Of a stretch of DNA of 64,000 bases, positions 34,801-49,800 are shown one piece after another. This DNA is from Dasyornis broadbenti. Lineage: Eukaryota; Chordata; Aves; Passeriformes; Dasyornithidae. The notes beneath the pieces were generated by a model. It had not been told where the DNA came from and ran no database searches. It saw only the letters and a program-made list of their open reading frames with translations. Position 1 is the stretch's first letter, and each line of letters opens with the position of its first letter. Location: assembly GCA_013397935.1 (NCBI GenBank), contig VZRN01004248.1, positions 63,931 through 127,930 of the forward strand, given 5' to 3'. The translations under genes and the position numbers were made by a program.

Positions 34801-37800
34801 GACTCTCATTTCACAATCATTAGCCCTTTCAGTTCTGGTAAACTTCTGCATCATCACGTACGCTTGCTCTTTACTTCCTTATAATTCTCAAACCCAGCAC
34901 GTAACAGGAAGGAGGAGCATCAGCAAGGCAACTTCATTCATCTGTTCTCAGTTTTTTTGGGGACACTACACATTTTGCAACTTTCACCAAGCTACTCCTA
35001 AAAATCTGGGAAGCTAATGCTATGCCTTAGTGTTTTCCCCCAAGGATTCCCAGGTCGAACACAGCTGGACTAACAGCACATTTAATTATCACTGCTGTTA
35101 ATAAAGCAAAAGCTTCTGAAAAGTTTAATAGGAATGAGTGAGAAAGGACTTGGTATTTTAGTGCTTATTTAGACTTCTAGACTTTTTTATCTCATTTTAC
35201 CAGTAGCCTCTCTTTTCTTTGCTAATAATGCCTAAAACATATTTCCAATAATTTTCAAACTGAGTAGAGCTGGTTAATTCCTGGAAAAGAGACTGCCTGT
35301 GCAAGCTTAGTAATTCCTGGCAATGACTCTGTAATTAGACTAAATAAGAAGAGGAACTGAACCCTAGTCCAGCATATTCTGAAGAGACATTGAAAATAAT
35401 CTCATTTTTTTTCTGGTAAGGATATTAAATGAAGAACTTTCCATCTTGCTTCTAACAAGTTGGAGAAAAGACACAAGATTTATTTTCTAGTCTATTTTCT
35501 ACATCTCTGTCTAGTCTTGTGTGTGATGATCCCAATGGCCCATCTCACAACGCGACGAAGAAAATGATGAATGAATGTGTTAGGGAAGAGAAACTCAGAC
35601 AGAAGTTGTGAGATTTAGACAGGAAAATGTGCATGCAAACTGGAAATTATTCTAGGAAAGTTTACTAGATAACTAAAAGCCACAATTTCATAATCGTGAT
35701 CAAGGACATCTTTGGTTAGCGGCACCTTCTTATTAAGTGAGGAAGTAAAGGCAGCTATTAAAATATACCAGATAAATGGGGAAGAGGAGACGAAAGAGGA
35801 AGGAGGCAAAAATTATGTAAATTAGAGCCCGTGGAAATATAAAGAAGGGAAAGACTTGAAAGGGAGCAAAAGAAACCTCTACCTTGCAGCCTAAGGTCAG
35901 TAAGGGATTTTAAAGGGTAACAGCAATAACATAATTTCTAACAATAGTACGGCTCACTTGCTTAGCAGAAGATAGTGAAAGTCTTAACGATTCAGGAACA
36001 GCAGAAATACTCAGTAGTTCTCTTTTGTGTTTAAAGAGAATCAGGATGATGTAATCAAGCATCTTGGGAATGCAGAAATACTTTCCAACCCTCACAAATA
36101 GCCAAGAAAGATGAAAACCAGCAATCAAAAGAATAAAAAAATAAACCCCAGCATACCTAAACAGCATCAGATAAGCAAAAGAGCTGTGTGAGGTGCACAT
36201 CTTTCTCTTGCTAACTTGTAATAAATCTTTGAGCAATAAGGAAACTTTTGAGCCTAGAGGAGAGCTAACTCAGAGAGAGGCAAAGCAAGATGAGCTCAAT
36301 AATCCTGGCTCAGCTTCTTTGATAGCAAATGGCAAATATTAAGAAAGCTTGAGATGGGATGTAGCTAGTAGAGCAGGAAAGGGAATAGACCACACTGTGC
36401 TCAGTATATAGTGAGGTTTGGCTTTTTGGGCATTATTCTTTTGTATTAGAAAATATTATTTGAAAATATTCATTGTGTTAATTGATACCCTGTGAGATTT
36501 ACTGCCCTTTGCAGCCCTTTATCAGCCCCAGTGATGTGCTCTGTGGGACAGAATTAGTTGGTGCTATAGCTGGATTTGGCACAGATGTTGAGTGCTAGTG
36601 CTGGAACCATCCAAATTATGATTGATATGTTGACTGCTGCTGAGGTAGTTCAGTATTTTTATCTGTGTAATTTCTTGAGCCCAAAGCTGGCTTAAAATAA
36701 GTGTTATAAAAGATCCTTGCAGGCCTGGAGAATAGAATATGTGAGAGGCAGCCTATGACAGAAGGCATGTGGGCCATGAGGCTGCAAATAGGGCTAAGGA
36801 ACAAGTGAAACTAATGCTATTTAACAAAAATCTATTCCTATTTATTTGTGGAGATAGGGAAGGCAAGGGGGGATCGTTTAGCTTTGTGTGTCACAAAGTG
36901 AAACCAGTCTCAGTTGAGCCAGCATGAATGAGTAACTTGATTCTAATCAACATGGCCATATGCCAGGTAATTTTGCCAGGCCAGTTTGCATTGATATGGC
37001 ATGAAAAAATAAGGGTTATTATAACTATTTTTCATATCTTGTCTCTCTAATAATTGCTAGGTACAATACAAGTGAAATACAGCTTATGAGCATTAAGAAC
37101 CATCCAACTGGAAGGCGGTGTTTCAGAAATGGATTTAAGGATCCTAATGGAAATAGCACTGAACATGAGCTTGCTGTGGGACATAGCAGGTCCACAGTGA
37201 TGACAGGAGCAGAGCTGTGTTCATAAGATTAATTTGTTTAATATCACAAGGACATGGGAAACTTGCTCACAGCTGAGAAACCTATAAAATCTGGGGAGTA
37301 CACAGAAAAAAAAAAGAAGTCCTACAAATTATGAAGATCCTATTAAATCCCTTGCAATGGGAAACTGAAAGTGATCCAGCTGTCCTGCTTAAAATAAAAT
37401 GAATTCAGATTTAATAAGTATCAGCTACTAAACCAACTTCGTAATATTGCTGGAGAATGCATACCAACCCCCCCTCGATCAGGAAGCTAAATTGAGGTTA
37501 AGTTTAAATTGAAAATGAGGACAGGGAGATAACTTGCTAAGAGAGGGGGTAAATTCTGCATCTATTGAAATATTTAAATCAAGATGCGACACCTTCACAT
37601 GCTCCAGTCAAATACCAGTTACTGTATTCGGTACAGAAGCAGTCAAGTGGTGCAGTAACAGCCTTACTCAGAAGGCAACACTGAATAATTCAGTGATCCC
37701 CAAGGACTCATGAGTATCTGTTTCTCTTCCTAAACTTCTGAAATGTATTGCTGTACACTGGTGAACTTGAGTCGGCTTTGGTGCTGATATAGCAGCAATT

Positions 37801-40800
37801 CTACCAACCTACTACACTGCAGGTAAAGTTAAACTTAGTCAATTCTTCAGTAGGATAGAGTAACCTGTTTATCGTCTTTGTTCAAACAGATCTGTGGGAT
37901 CAGGATATGGATGCCAAAAGTGTAAATTGAAGAGATTCCAAAATCAAGGGTGCTAATAAGGACTTTGCCATGTGATGATGACAAAGTATGTTTCTCTTAA
38001 TACCGGATTTCTTTTTTTTTTTAAGAGAAGCTGTATTTTCCCTGCAGTGACTTGTCTGCTTTTGCATAGCTTCCTGCCAGAGAACAGCACATGTTCGAAA
38101 ATCTCTACTATATATCTGTATCTTCTATTAGTTTTCTCTCCATAAATAGTCTAGCATGGCTTTAAAAGACAATAAATCGTAGAATTAAATAGACAGTAAA
38201 GGCAGTGCCTCACTCAGATCTGCTTATGTCCTGACATCAACATTTTCTTTTGTTGAATGGATTCACCTAGCTATAACGAAATCCCAAAGATGTAAATGGT
38301 GGGTCAGCAAGATTATGCAAAGCCTAATTGGGTTTAAGTCCCTTGAAAATGCTGTGGAACTGTACTAATACTACTGCAGTTGCATGACAAGCTGGATGGG
38401 TATTGAACCACCTGAAGGATCTGCCTGGTTTGTCTTTTTCTGTCATTCCAACCCTACCGCTCTTCTTTGAAGAGGTAAGGGATTAGGAAGGGGTTGATAG
38501 TTATTATATGCTGAAACAGTGCAGGCAGGAGCTGGTTTAGGCTGGTAAATATCCAACCCACGCTAGCATTTACCTGTAAAAACCTCAATTACATGCTCTA
38601 GCAACCATCAGTGAATTTCTTGTAGTATTGTTAAAACTGTTCTGTTCAGATCGAAAAAAATTGCATCTCAACCAAGAGTTACATATAATCAATAACTACA
38701 TAGTTGATAACTGACCACATTTAGATCTTCCTCTGTTTTTCAAGATCAAAAAAGGGAAACATTCTACACAGAAAAATCTCAGTCCTCCACACAAAAGTCC
38801 CATAAAATTTGAACTCCTCTATTTTATTAATCGGTGTAATAGGTACAAAATGTTTGTTCAAGGTACCTTGCTAGAGAGTTTGGAATCTACTCTGTGTTTA
38901 CTGAGACTACACACTCAGTGGGTCTTACCAAGACTAGAATTGTAGAATCCAGTGAGTAAAGATACTATTGTGATAGCCAATGCTTTGACGCTGATGCCTT
39001 AACTAGAGAATGTCCAAAGCTGATCATGTGAGTCCCTGCAGCCTGAGGTGAAGAGCCAAGCTTTTCGGCAGAAAGCTGTAACTGATCAAGACCTTGTGTG
39101 GCTCGTATCCAGAGAAGAGTGCCTAATACACACTCATTACTTGGTTACATTCACTTTACTTTGTTCTGATCTGGAAGGATGATGCCAAGTGCTTCAATAT
39201 TGTCTGGGAAAGAAAGGTTAAAGGGGAAAAATATCCTATATTATGTTGAGAGAAAATGTTTCAACTACTCTAAAAATACTTTAAATGTTTTGTAACATAA
39301 AATACCAGTTGAATCAAATGAAAAATAAAGAGCTATTTAAAAGTGAAAAGATTAAGTGTTTCATTCTGAAACATTTAGATGGAAAACTTTCACAAATTTT
39401 GGTATTCTCAACATGGTTTCAAAAAGATTCATTAGAACTTCTTTCAATGGAAAACTATTCCATATCAAGATTTTTTTTCTGACTTAAACTTACAGCTGAG
39501 CTGTTATGTTGCTGCAAGTAGATGTTAACAATGCTTGTTCAATATTTCATCAGCAGCTCTTTGAGGACTCTGAGCTGGGGGGAAAAAATATAAAACAAAA
39601 AAAACCCCAAATTTCCTGTGAAATGTTCATATGTCACAGTTGTCAAACTGGCAATAGCAACACCAGCATATATTTGGAAATATGGACCTTTTTTGTTTAA
39701 AGAGTACCCTTCATTCCCAAAAAGACTATAAAATCATTCCAGAGTACAGGGGAAGAAATAACTTTCCTTAGGACCTGCTTCGTAATGAACCCAGATTATC
39801 TGTGTGTGTAGCCCCACCTGGTAATATTCATGTTCAATGGTTTACAGATCACAATAAAAAAAGAAAATGGAGAATAACTTTGAATAGCAGCTGCTCAGGA
39901 GAATATTCATTGATTTAAATCACAACTCAACAATATGGTTCAGAAAACACAGTCCAACAGTTGGAAATACATTGAAAATGGTTTAAATTTTTTCTTGTTT
40001 TTCATCTTGGCAAATACATCCATAGAAAAAGACTACTGGCTGATTGCATAGAGACATTGAATGCATGCCACTGGTGAATAATAGCACATATTGTGGACTG
40101 ACTCCAAAATAAATTTTAATGTGTTCAGCTATCAAATTATATTTTGGCAAAAATCTTGGTGGTTAGCATTATGTTTTGTGGTCAAATGATGTCAGCCTCT
40201 GTGGACCAGCTGGGTCTACAGAATGAAGAATTAAGGGCTTGCTATCAAAAATACCCTGTCCCTGTGGATAGTCAGGTCACTGGAATGTTAGCAAAATCAC
40301 TGCAGTGGATCTCAGCTTTTCTAGCTACAGTTAGGGTAAGAGCTGACTACTACTGCAAACATAGCATGAGGACTTTTAAAAATGCATTATTAAATTGAGT
40401 ACACCTAGAAATGGAGAGGAAAGTGGAGAAAGCACTTCTTACATCAGCTGTATATTTGACAGTTAAATGAGCAAGCAGCCCCATTTGGACTACGTTGTGT
40501 TTCTGGACAGCTTGCAGGTCTGCACTCTCAGGGATATAATCTTGAATTGACCGAGAAATCACTGCCTTGTGGAAATGACATCTCCATATGAAAGAAATTG
40601 TTGCAGCTACCTGGAAAAATGCACAGAAAGGACCTTCCTGGCAATTCTTTCCCTTTGGGAATCCAGGTTCCCATAGAAAGATAGACCACAATGAAATCTA
40701 ATAGTAGTACCCAGTACAAATGGTTTTCATGCTATTAATTTTTTTCCATTCCAAAGACCCCTCCAAACCATTTCTGCTACTGTATGCAATGTGCAAACCT

Positions 40801-43800
40801 TACACATGTATTTAAATGTTCCTGAGGAGTAACGCAAGACGCTGTTCCACCACCTTTTTCCCCCATGACCCCACATACCACAATCATCTTTAGAACAAGT
40901 TTTCAGTCAATGTCCTGTTGCATCTTGACACTGAAGACCCAGAAAGAGTAGATCATTCCAGTGGGAATGTTTACTGTGTCTTGAGGATGTCCCAGCTGAA
41001 ACAATTTAACTATCTACTTCCAGCATCCCTTCATCAAAGTCAATCAGAAAAGGCTCACGTGGCTCCCTGTGGAACCCCTCGTGATGGGAAAATGCCTTAT
41101 TTGCCTAATGGCTGCCTCCAGGCCTGCCCCTACTCTTGTGCTCCTTGTGCCCATGCTTCATTCTGCCACTGCCTCCGGGCTTATCATGCATCTCATCCAT
41201 CTCCTCTTACTCACATCTCTGCGTGTTTTCCATGTTGCCATGTATTCTTGGGAGCTTTGGTTTGGTACAGCAAGTGGTCTTGTGTGCTGCCATTTTTAAA
41301 TTATTATTATTATTAGAAAGAAATTCTGCAGGTACAAAGAGATTAGAGAGTCTTGGTAGCATAAAGGAGTAAACAAAGAGGGAGCTTTCTGGGGGAAAAA
41401 AAAGCTATCAATGCAACCGAATCAAAGCTGGCATCAAATTTCATAATTCAAAACTGCTATCAAATCAGGCTCAAAGGAATCAGGAAAATAATAAATCTCT
41501 ACAGAGTACTGAAGTCAAAGTTAATCACATATTCCTTAATAACAAGTTATTAGAAGAAATGTTGCCTTAATCAGGCTGAGTTATCACCCCTTCCATTCAG
41601 CAGCACTATCAAACTCCTCTTGTAAAGGACTAAAATAATATCCAGCAGATGTGGTACACTGACCCTTGTAAATCATCTTCTTCCTACCATAAGAGTAGCC
41701 TTATTGGTACTGATAAGTAAGTGGGACTCATTGAAACCTACTTTAGAGTTAGAAAGTGAAGGGGTTTTTTCTATCTTAAGTAAGACAGAGAAACCATTTT
41801 CCTTTCATTTCACTTCACAATAAATAGAGTGTGACTCGGGATAGTTGGGAAAACCCACATGAGCTGAAAAGCAGGGTACCTGTTAGGAATTTGAGTGAAA
41901 GACCAAAAAAGGCTTTGTAAGTGTCAGTTTCATGTGTCTCTGGAGTACTTCTTGCTTTGTGTCATATTCAAGTAATAGGAGGGAATTGATAATTTCAATC
42001 TCAAGCCCCCTCAATGACAACAAATAAAGTCAAAATAGGAATTGCTTTGTACCCTCAGGAGAGAAGTTCCTTTCTCATAGAGTGGAGGTTGAAGAGTTCC
42101 AGATGTCCTCCAGGTTATAGGCAGAGGTACTGAATGTAAATCGTGCCTTTCTTTTCGACCCCCGTGGGTTTGGCTGGAGATACAAATATCCTTGCTATTT
42201 TACACTTCAGATATTTAGAAATGCTTCTCACACTGAGAGAAGTTTTAAATCAGCAATTTAAAAGCCTAAAAGAAGAAAGGTTAATACCCATGTTATTCTT
42301 AATTAGTAAGCCAGAGCGATGTGTATAACTAAATCAGAGCCTGGAGTGTGAATTTTGCAGGACTTACAAAGTGATTATTAATCCCTAAATGAGAATTCTT
42401 CTCCTGTTCTTTAAAATCAGGGATTGTTCTCCCTCTTAACAGAGGAAAAATCTTCGTTAACTTATGTTTGCATATGTTTGTATATTATTATATAAAATCC
42501 TACTGGCAAATATTCTGGCTGGTAAAGACAAAAACTCTTGTGCTATTAATGCATCAAAATTAATTATGCCAGTATAACTGGTTATCTTTGGCACAAGTAC
42601 AGAGCTCGAGGGACCAGACATGGTGCTGCCCTCTTTGTTACCATGGTAGACAATTATGAAAGGAGTACAGATCTGGACTTGCATAATGCAAAGGCAGTTT
42701 TGACCAGATTGTATATTTCCAGGTTAAGAGTAAAAGAAATATTCCTTTCTCAAAAGTTGTTGTTTAGGACTCAGAAGGAATCTGACCCACTTGCAGGGGG
42801 GAAAATATTACAGTTGAGAGAGATACAATCAATGTTGTACTACAAAGGAATTTTCACAAACCACTCTGAAAATTCACTTGATGTACACCTATCCTGGTAC
42901 AAAGTGGTAAAAGTAACTTCAGTATGGTATGAGATTGGTATTTTTAGCTTGAGCTTCTCTGGCCATATCTTCTATATTTGGGGCTGAACATGCAAGCAAA
43001 ATAGTGAGCTGCTTCTGTGAGACTGCAGTAAACTATTCAGCCTGGGCAGGATGGTGTGGTCTGGGTAAAATGGTATTTGCTTCTTTTCTTGAAATTGAAG
43101 CTTGCTCAAATTGTGCTCATTTGTAAGTGCTGCCTCAAACCTGTGCAAGGTAAACAAATAACACCAGGGATATGGAAACACCTTTTCTACTTCCCAAGAA
43201 TGACGAGCACCTCTTATGATAATCCCGTGGGTGCAAGGCTGCAAAAACTTCATCAGGAAGTAGCAGGCAACAGCGAGCCTGATACATGAAGAACATCAGC
43301 AAAACAGTTTTCCTGATTACAAAGGAACTTCTTCAAACTTATCTGCAGACCTGCCTGCAGTCAGTAGTTGAAGCACATGTAAACAGTATGCCAAGCAGCG
43401 TGCTCTTTGTGTGTGCCATATGTAAGCAAGCAGTGATTTATGTGTGCAAATGCCTCTATGAATACGTGCACATGAGCTCAGAGGGAATTTAACATGCGAG
43501 TTGAGCTTCCCACATTGCTCTTTCACATTAGAACAGGCTCTGCTTCTGAAAAGATAGAGTGGAACTTCACAAGAAGCCGAGGGGATAGAAGTTTAACTCA
43601 GTCACAAATGGAGGTGAGGGCTAGTGAGTCATGTGCTAAGTTTTGAGGGCAGATGGCTGGACAATAAATTCCAAAACATTCTTTTAACACCACAAAAATC
43701 TCTCTAATCTCTGCCCATAACTACTGGGCTGTTCAAAAGCAAAATCTGGAAAGATGGGAGGAATTCACTTTCTCAGAATTTAGCTTCCAAATACAGCTGC

Positions 43801-46800
43801 TAAGACCAGTTTGTAAACTTTTAACCTGTGTCTAACAATAGCAGTTGCACATCTGTCACTTCTCTACGACAACTGAATGCCAAAAGGAACAAGTGCAAAT
43901 GCATTTGTAGGGAGGAAAAGACACTCCAGTAATGGTGGTGTTGAAGTTCCACTAAGGATTCTGACAAGATGTCCTCCAGGTCTAGGGCAAGCAAAACTGC
44001 CCAGAGAAAATGGACTTGGGTGCTGCAGTGACTCATGATGCTAGGTGAACTTCTCTGTGTTTTATCCTGGTGATAGATGCTGTTTCAAGCCACAGAGAAG
44101 CCATGTGGATATATCTGATAGTGAGTAAAGCATTATTACACAGCTCTTAGTGGATGTGATGCCTTGCCATCATCATATGTTCAACCCATAAAAGCTATTC
44201 CAGTTGTGTGTCATCAATTCTAATTCCTCCTCTTCATTCTTCTGTGGTATTTTATAATACAGTTCGAAGAGACCAGAATTATTCTCTCTTCTGCAATTGC
44301 AGCTGAATACAACTTCTGAATTACACCAATTATTCTGCTAATCCACTTCCTGATTTGACCAAATTATCTCAGAAAGCAACTATGGCCAACAATAAGAAAA
44401 CAGTGAAACTAGCAGCCACAGAGTATCTTCTGTACAACTCTGAGGGTTACACCTTGTACCTATGGTGTTCTAAGAGTCCAGAGCAAATGCCCCTGCTGTG
44501 AGTCTTGTGCTGTCTTGCACTTTTGCTTTCCTGAGACCCTGTTGTGAGCCAATCCAGCTCAATAAGTTTAAATAAAAAAAAATAAAAATAATAAAAAAAA
44601 AATAAAAAAAATAATAAAAAAAGAAAAAAGACCATTTTCTCCAGCTTTAATGAGCTGAATTGTCTGTGAGAAGGGTTTGGCAAATGCCAGTGCCAGGGCA
44701 AGGTGGGATGTGTCTCTGGGAGCAGGAGATAAAGAGGGAGCAAAGGGTCATAGGCTGAAGTAGAGCAGGGCTTCCCCCTTTCGGGAGCAGCAGGCTATTA
44801 GATCAACCTGATATCTAATCTTTCTGGTTGTTAGTCTTTGCTTAGACTGGGGGTGTCTTGACAAAACCTTCGTTGCTATTGTTGTTACCCTTATGACACA
44901 GAGGAAACATGACTTGTTTCTCATAATTTCCTTCATGTAGGCAGTGAGTAGGAATTTCAGTGTCTGTGTACTCCAGGTACAGACAATGAGTACTCTACAG
45001 CTTTTACTGTCTGAGGAGAGTGCTGGGCTGGGAAGTAAGAGTGATGTTGACTCTGAAAGTGGCTACAAAGAGTAAGATGGAATCCTCATGTGAAATACAA
45101 ACTGAGAGACCGTAAGGAGAGGAACCACTTATCTCAATATATGTTGTTGTCTTAAGGTCACTTAGGTAAGGTCAGGGCAGCAACACTTGATGATACATTC
45201 TTGCCAAAAAGTCATATCCAATCCAATTCAGCCATAAAAACTGTTAATGATGCAGTAGAAGCTGTATTTCACTGCAAAATTTGCCACTGTGACACCCTAA
45301 GCAACATCTTCACAGTATGGCATATGACATACAGGCTGAGATTCATAGGTGGTGCACAGTGATGCACAATTTCACGGTTTGTGAAAGGTAGCCACACTGG
45401 GGAATGGCTCCCCTGCAGAGATGAGCTCACAATGCAAAGTGGAAATCTGGATCCAAAACGTCTAGTAGTCAACAAACAGCCTGCACCAACCTCTTACTTC
45501 TAGTCCATAATTTTTCATACACTTATATATGATTAGATATATGTTTAAAGTCCAAACTAGTCTCAGAACACATATAAGACCATGCCAAAAAGGAATTGAA
45601 GCATAGTACATAGAATTTAACATTAGAGTCAAGTAGCTGTGAATGAACTCACCAAGTGCTCTGTGTATTTGCACAACGCAATCATCGGTTACCTGATTTG
45701 TGTACAAGTGCTCAGATTGTGTATGTGGAATGTCAGCAGTTGATTTACTGAAAACGTTTAAAAATATGTTACAATGCATGTGTAAGTCCACCATAAAGAA
45801 TCCTCCCAAGCTTGCCTATACATGTTAATTCTTTTCTGTGTGCCCTCTAACAGTCTGTACAGAATAAGCTATCTTCTGAATCACCAAATCAGTGGCAATA
45901 TCTATGAAGCATCAGTTTCATTTACCCCTCCACAAGAAGCTAGTTCATCATTTGCAGTAAGCCCTAGATAAAAGACTCCTCATCTGTGTAAAATACTATT
46001 ATTATTGTTGTTGTTAGTGTTTTCAGAGGGTTTTATTGGAACCTGATGTCCTGCCAAAAGTAACACCCTGGGAATATTTCAACAACTGTTCCTGGGTGTT
46101 CTGCAGATTACTGCTGTTTTCTCATACACTGTCCCTGAGAATTACATTCTCAGATTAGACAAATGTCCGTCCTCTTCCCTCTGTGAAAAGAACTGCTGTT
46201 CTGGCTCTATATTAAAGGATTAGAATAGTGTTTTTTTTCTGGTGACTTATTATTCAGGTTGTGTTTTGTTTTCTCATTAACCCCTTTGCAAAATAGGTTC
46301 AAAACGTAAAATAAGATTGATGTGAATGATCTTGTAGCATTATGCAAACACTTCGCATAGCTGAGAATGGCCTGTTAGAGGAAGACTGGTGAAAAATTGG
46401 ACCCAGACATTCAGTCAGCAACTTTCAACCCTGCAGAGACAAAGAACCTTTAAGAGCTAACTTTATAATGAGGAGCTATAGTACAGCATAGCAGAAATTA
46501 AAGGGAGGCCCAAATCTCCTTAGTGACAATTGTGTTTTTCAAGATCTCCTGCGTAGACGTTGCTTTGAGAGACCTTTGGAAAGGGGTGTAGCAAATGAAG
46601 CCTTCCAAGGAGACTGTATTGGGGAAGCCAATACCTCAAAGCCAGAATAGGAATGGGAGGAGATTAAAGGAGAATAACCCTTTCTCTGGCAATTGAATGC
46701 CCAGATTCTGCAAACACAGTCTCATTCTGAAGAAAACACTCACATTCAGACACTGAACATGTTAAGTTTTTGGAGTGGGAAAACAAAACTTTGCAGGAAC

Positions 46801-49800
46801 TGAAGTTTCTTATGATTCCTTTATCATTGTACCTGGTGTTTGTCCTGTAGTTTCTCCCTTCAAGATGGGCAAGGGACAGAAGAATTGGGAATCCCTGATG
46901 CAGAACAAATGTCCTGGATTTCAAGTGGGGTTCATTCAATATGTATTGTGTACCAAATCTGGATTCTTGTAAGGGGATAGACAAATAGCTGTGTCCAAAT
47001 GAAATCCAGAAGGTTTGAGGAGGGATGAAAGAGATAGGGAGGAGGAAGAAAAGTCATGGACCATGTAGGGCAGACTGGGCACTGGATGACTGTGATTGAA
47101 GGGCAGTTGTGATCGTCTTTATTTGGCATGGGCTTAGACAAATAGCCTATATTAGCCTCCAGTTTTAGTTATGCATTGAAACATTTACACATACCTAACA
47201 TAAAATGATTAAAGAGTTTATTCCTGTAGTTTATTCACTTCTGAACACACTCTTCCTTTCTGGGTTCCTGACTCCCACAGCAGAGCTTGCCAGCTTTACT
47301 GTCAATATGTTACGCAGTAGTCCTGGGGTTTTGTGGTGCCTTTCTGTGCACTCACTACAGTCTATTTCTTTTTCTCCTGAGAAAACCCTCAAACAAAATT
47401 CAACAGAAAGAAAAAGAAATGCCAGTTTGCCTCTTTTTTTTTTTTTTTTCATTCCACCTTCTCATATTCTGTTTGGGCACCCTGATACTTTGTTCGATGC
47501 TGCTACTGGCATGACAAGAGAAAGTGGGCAAAATAAACTTTTTGGCACCTATTAATATGATTATCATGACCAGTGACTTTTAATATATATTTATCCCTAC
47601 ATGACAGAAGATAAGTATTTAGTGAAATCATTGTAATTGTTCTTTTCAGGCCTTAACCCTGGCACCAAATAGTCTTTTCTTTGGGCCTTTTGAAGACCTT
47701 TTACCTTGTAATCCATCTTCTGCCCTCCCTACATCATCTCAATACCTCAGATCCTGCAGCACTTGAGTACAGAATGTGAATTTCCCTCTGCTTACAGGTA
47801 TCAACATGTTAGCATTGACTGTATGTATGTATGTAATACATGTGCCTTGGGCAAAAAACAGACTGAATGCTGCTTGTAACAGATACAATATTCCCACAAT
47901 TTTGGGTCCCCAAAGTATCATCTACAGCCCAGCCAAGAGGAGTCACATAGTCCTACCTGCCCTTCACAATGCACCAAAAGGAGAAGAGGACCTTTAAAGG
48001 ACACAGATCTTTCCATACGAAGATTGTGATCAGTAAATCACAGCTTTCTCTTAGCCTGTGTATTTGGCTGGTCCTGACACAAACTTCCCACAAGTATTGC
48101 TCTCATTTCTGCTGAATCAGCCTGACAATTACGCCCACTGAGCAGATGATAACAAGAGAGAAGTACTTTGTCAGTGTGCAGGGCACAAATGTATCATGCG
48201 TATGGAATTGTGTCATTTGTATGGAATTGACTGATACAGCTGGAGGAGTTACTCAGCCAGATACTGTCCCTCAGTTCTCAGAGAGGTCAAGAGCAGGACT
48301 AGAGACAGTGTCTTCTGATTTAGGAATAGCACTGGGAACAGCATCCGCCAGCCATATCTGCATCTCTATATACCCACAATGTACTCCATAAACAGATTTA
48401 TCAGTCCATGGACATACATGTTTAGTGTACGGGGCTTGTAGTACAGCTCAGTGCTACTTGCTCTTGCATAACTCCTTTGAGGTTTAATTGGCTGAACTTT
48501 ATTTTTCATACGTCATTTGATAATATGTAAAACAAAAAAAAAAAAAAAGGGAGGAACAGAAAAATTATATTAGGCACACCAATAAGACACTGACTGGGCT
48601 CCTAGTTGAGAAACAAGTTCTCATCAGATAGGAAAACACAGGAACACAGGGACCAGGGAACAAAGGAAAAAAAAATTGCTTTTGGATCAGAATAAAGAGG
48701 AATGTATTGTTATCATTTGCAGCCACAGAATGATGCATCTTTTTATTTTTTAGCTATTCTTTGCTGTTGGCAATGACAGGGACACTTTTCCCTGTATCTG
48801 GACAAGCATCTGAGACAGCTGCTCCCACAGGAGAGATAATGTCCCTATTTGTTCGTTGTGTGAGCGAGGCAAGAGGAAGTGCTTTGGAATGGCCCTGCTC
48901 CGCCCTGGCCATAAACACCTGAGTTCACCATCACGCTGGCCTGCATCTGAATCCCAACACCATTCCCCTTCCCAGGGATGGACCTGTAAGAGAACTGCCA
49001 CTTTGCAACACCATTCCCCTTCCCAGGGATGGACCTGTAAGAGAACTGCCACTTTGCAACACCATTCCCCTTCCCAGGGATGGACCTGTAAGAGAACTGC
49101 CACTTTGTCATGGCCCAAAAGAGTGAACACCATGAGACTGACCCTGTTCAGTAACTCAGGGTGATGGCTGGAGGCTCATGGCAGAAGGCAGTGCAGAGGG
49201 GTTTGGAAATGAATCAGAAGGCTCCTCAACATCACTAGACAACAGATAATCTAATTAGTAGCCACCAAGACCTGTTGCCATCTGGGTTGCCTGTCTGAGC
49301 CTGGTCCTGACTTCAAATCTCTGCACAAAGATACAGATCTACAGCATACCTGTTATCTCTTTTTTTTTTAATGGTCTCAGCAGACTAATTGGCCATTAGA
49401 TCAGCTCAAAGATGAAACACACCTCTTGCTATACTTAGTAGCTCAGACTAGGAGAAAGTGGGGCGCTCCATCTTCTCTGGTTTCTGGGTACAGAGACCTC
49501 CATGATTCTGTTCTCTGTATCTGTTCACCTGATTTGGCTTACTAGCATTCATAGTCTGTGATTTAATGGAACACACCCCGCTGGAGCTCTCTTCTGGGGC
49601 TGTGCTCCTCTTTTTTTCCTTCTCCTTCATGATTTGCTCCCTGTACTTAGTGGGGTTTTGATGTGGTTGTTTTGGTGTGGGGCTCTTCTTTTTCGCTTTT
49701 TTTCCTGCTTTTGGGATACTGAAGTAATTCCTTCCTCTGAACATGTGTTAGTTTTTTTAATTTTGGTAGGCCCATATCTCTTTTACTCAATATCTGTGTA

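Noticed and set aside
40918..41316. Plus-strand open frame of 132 codons rich in Cys and His
   Set aside because: No zinc-finger spacing or other domain pattern, and it ends in an ATT repeat giving poly-Tyr.
48750..49164. Open frames with a 17-residue protein repeat on both strands
   Set aside because: They arise from the 51-bp minisatellite, whose unit is a multiple of three; no start context or splice sites support a protein.
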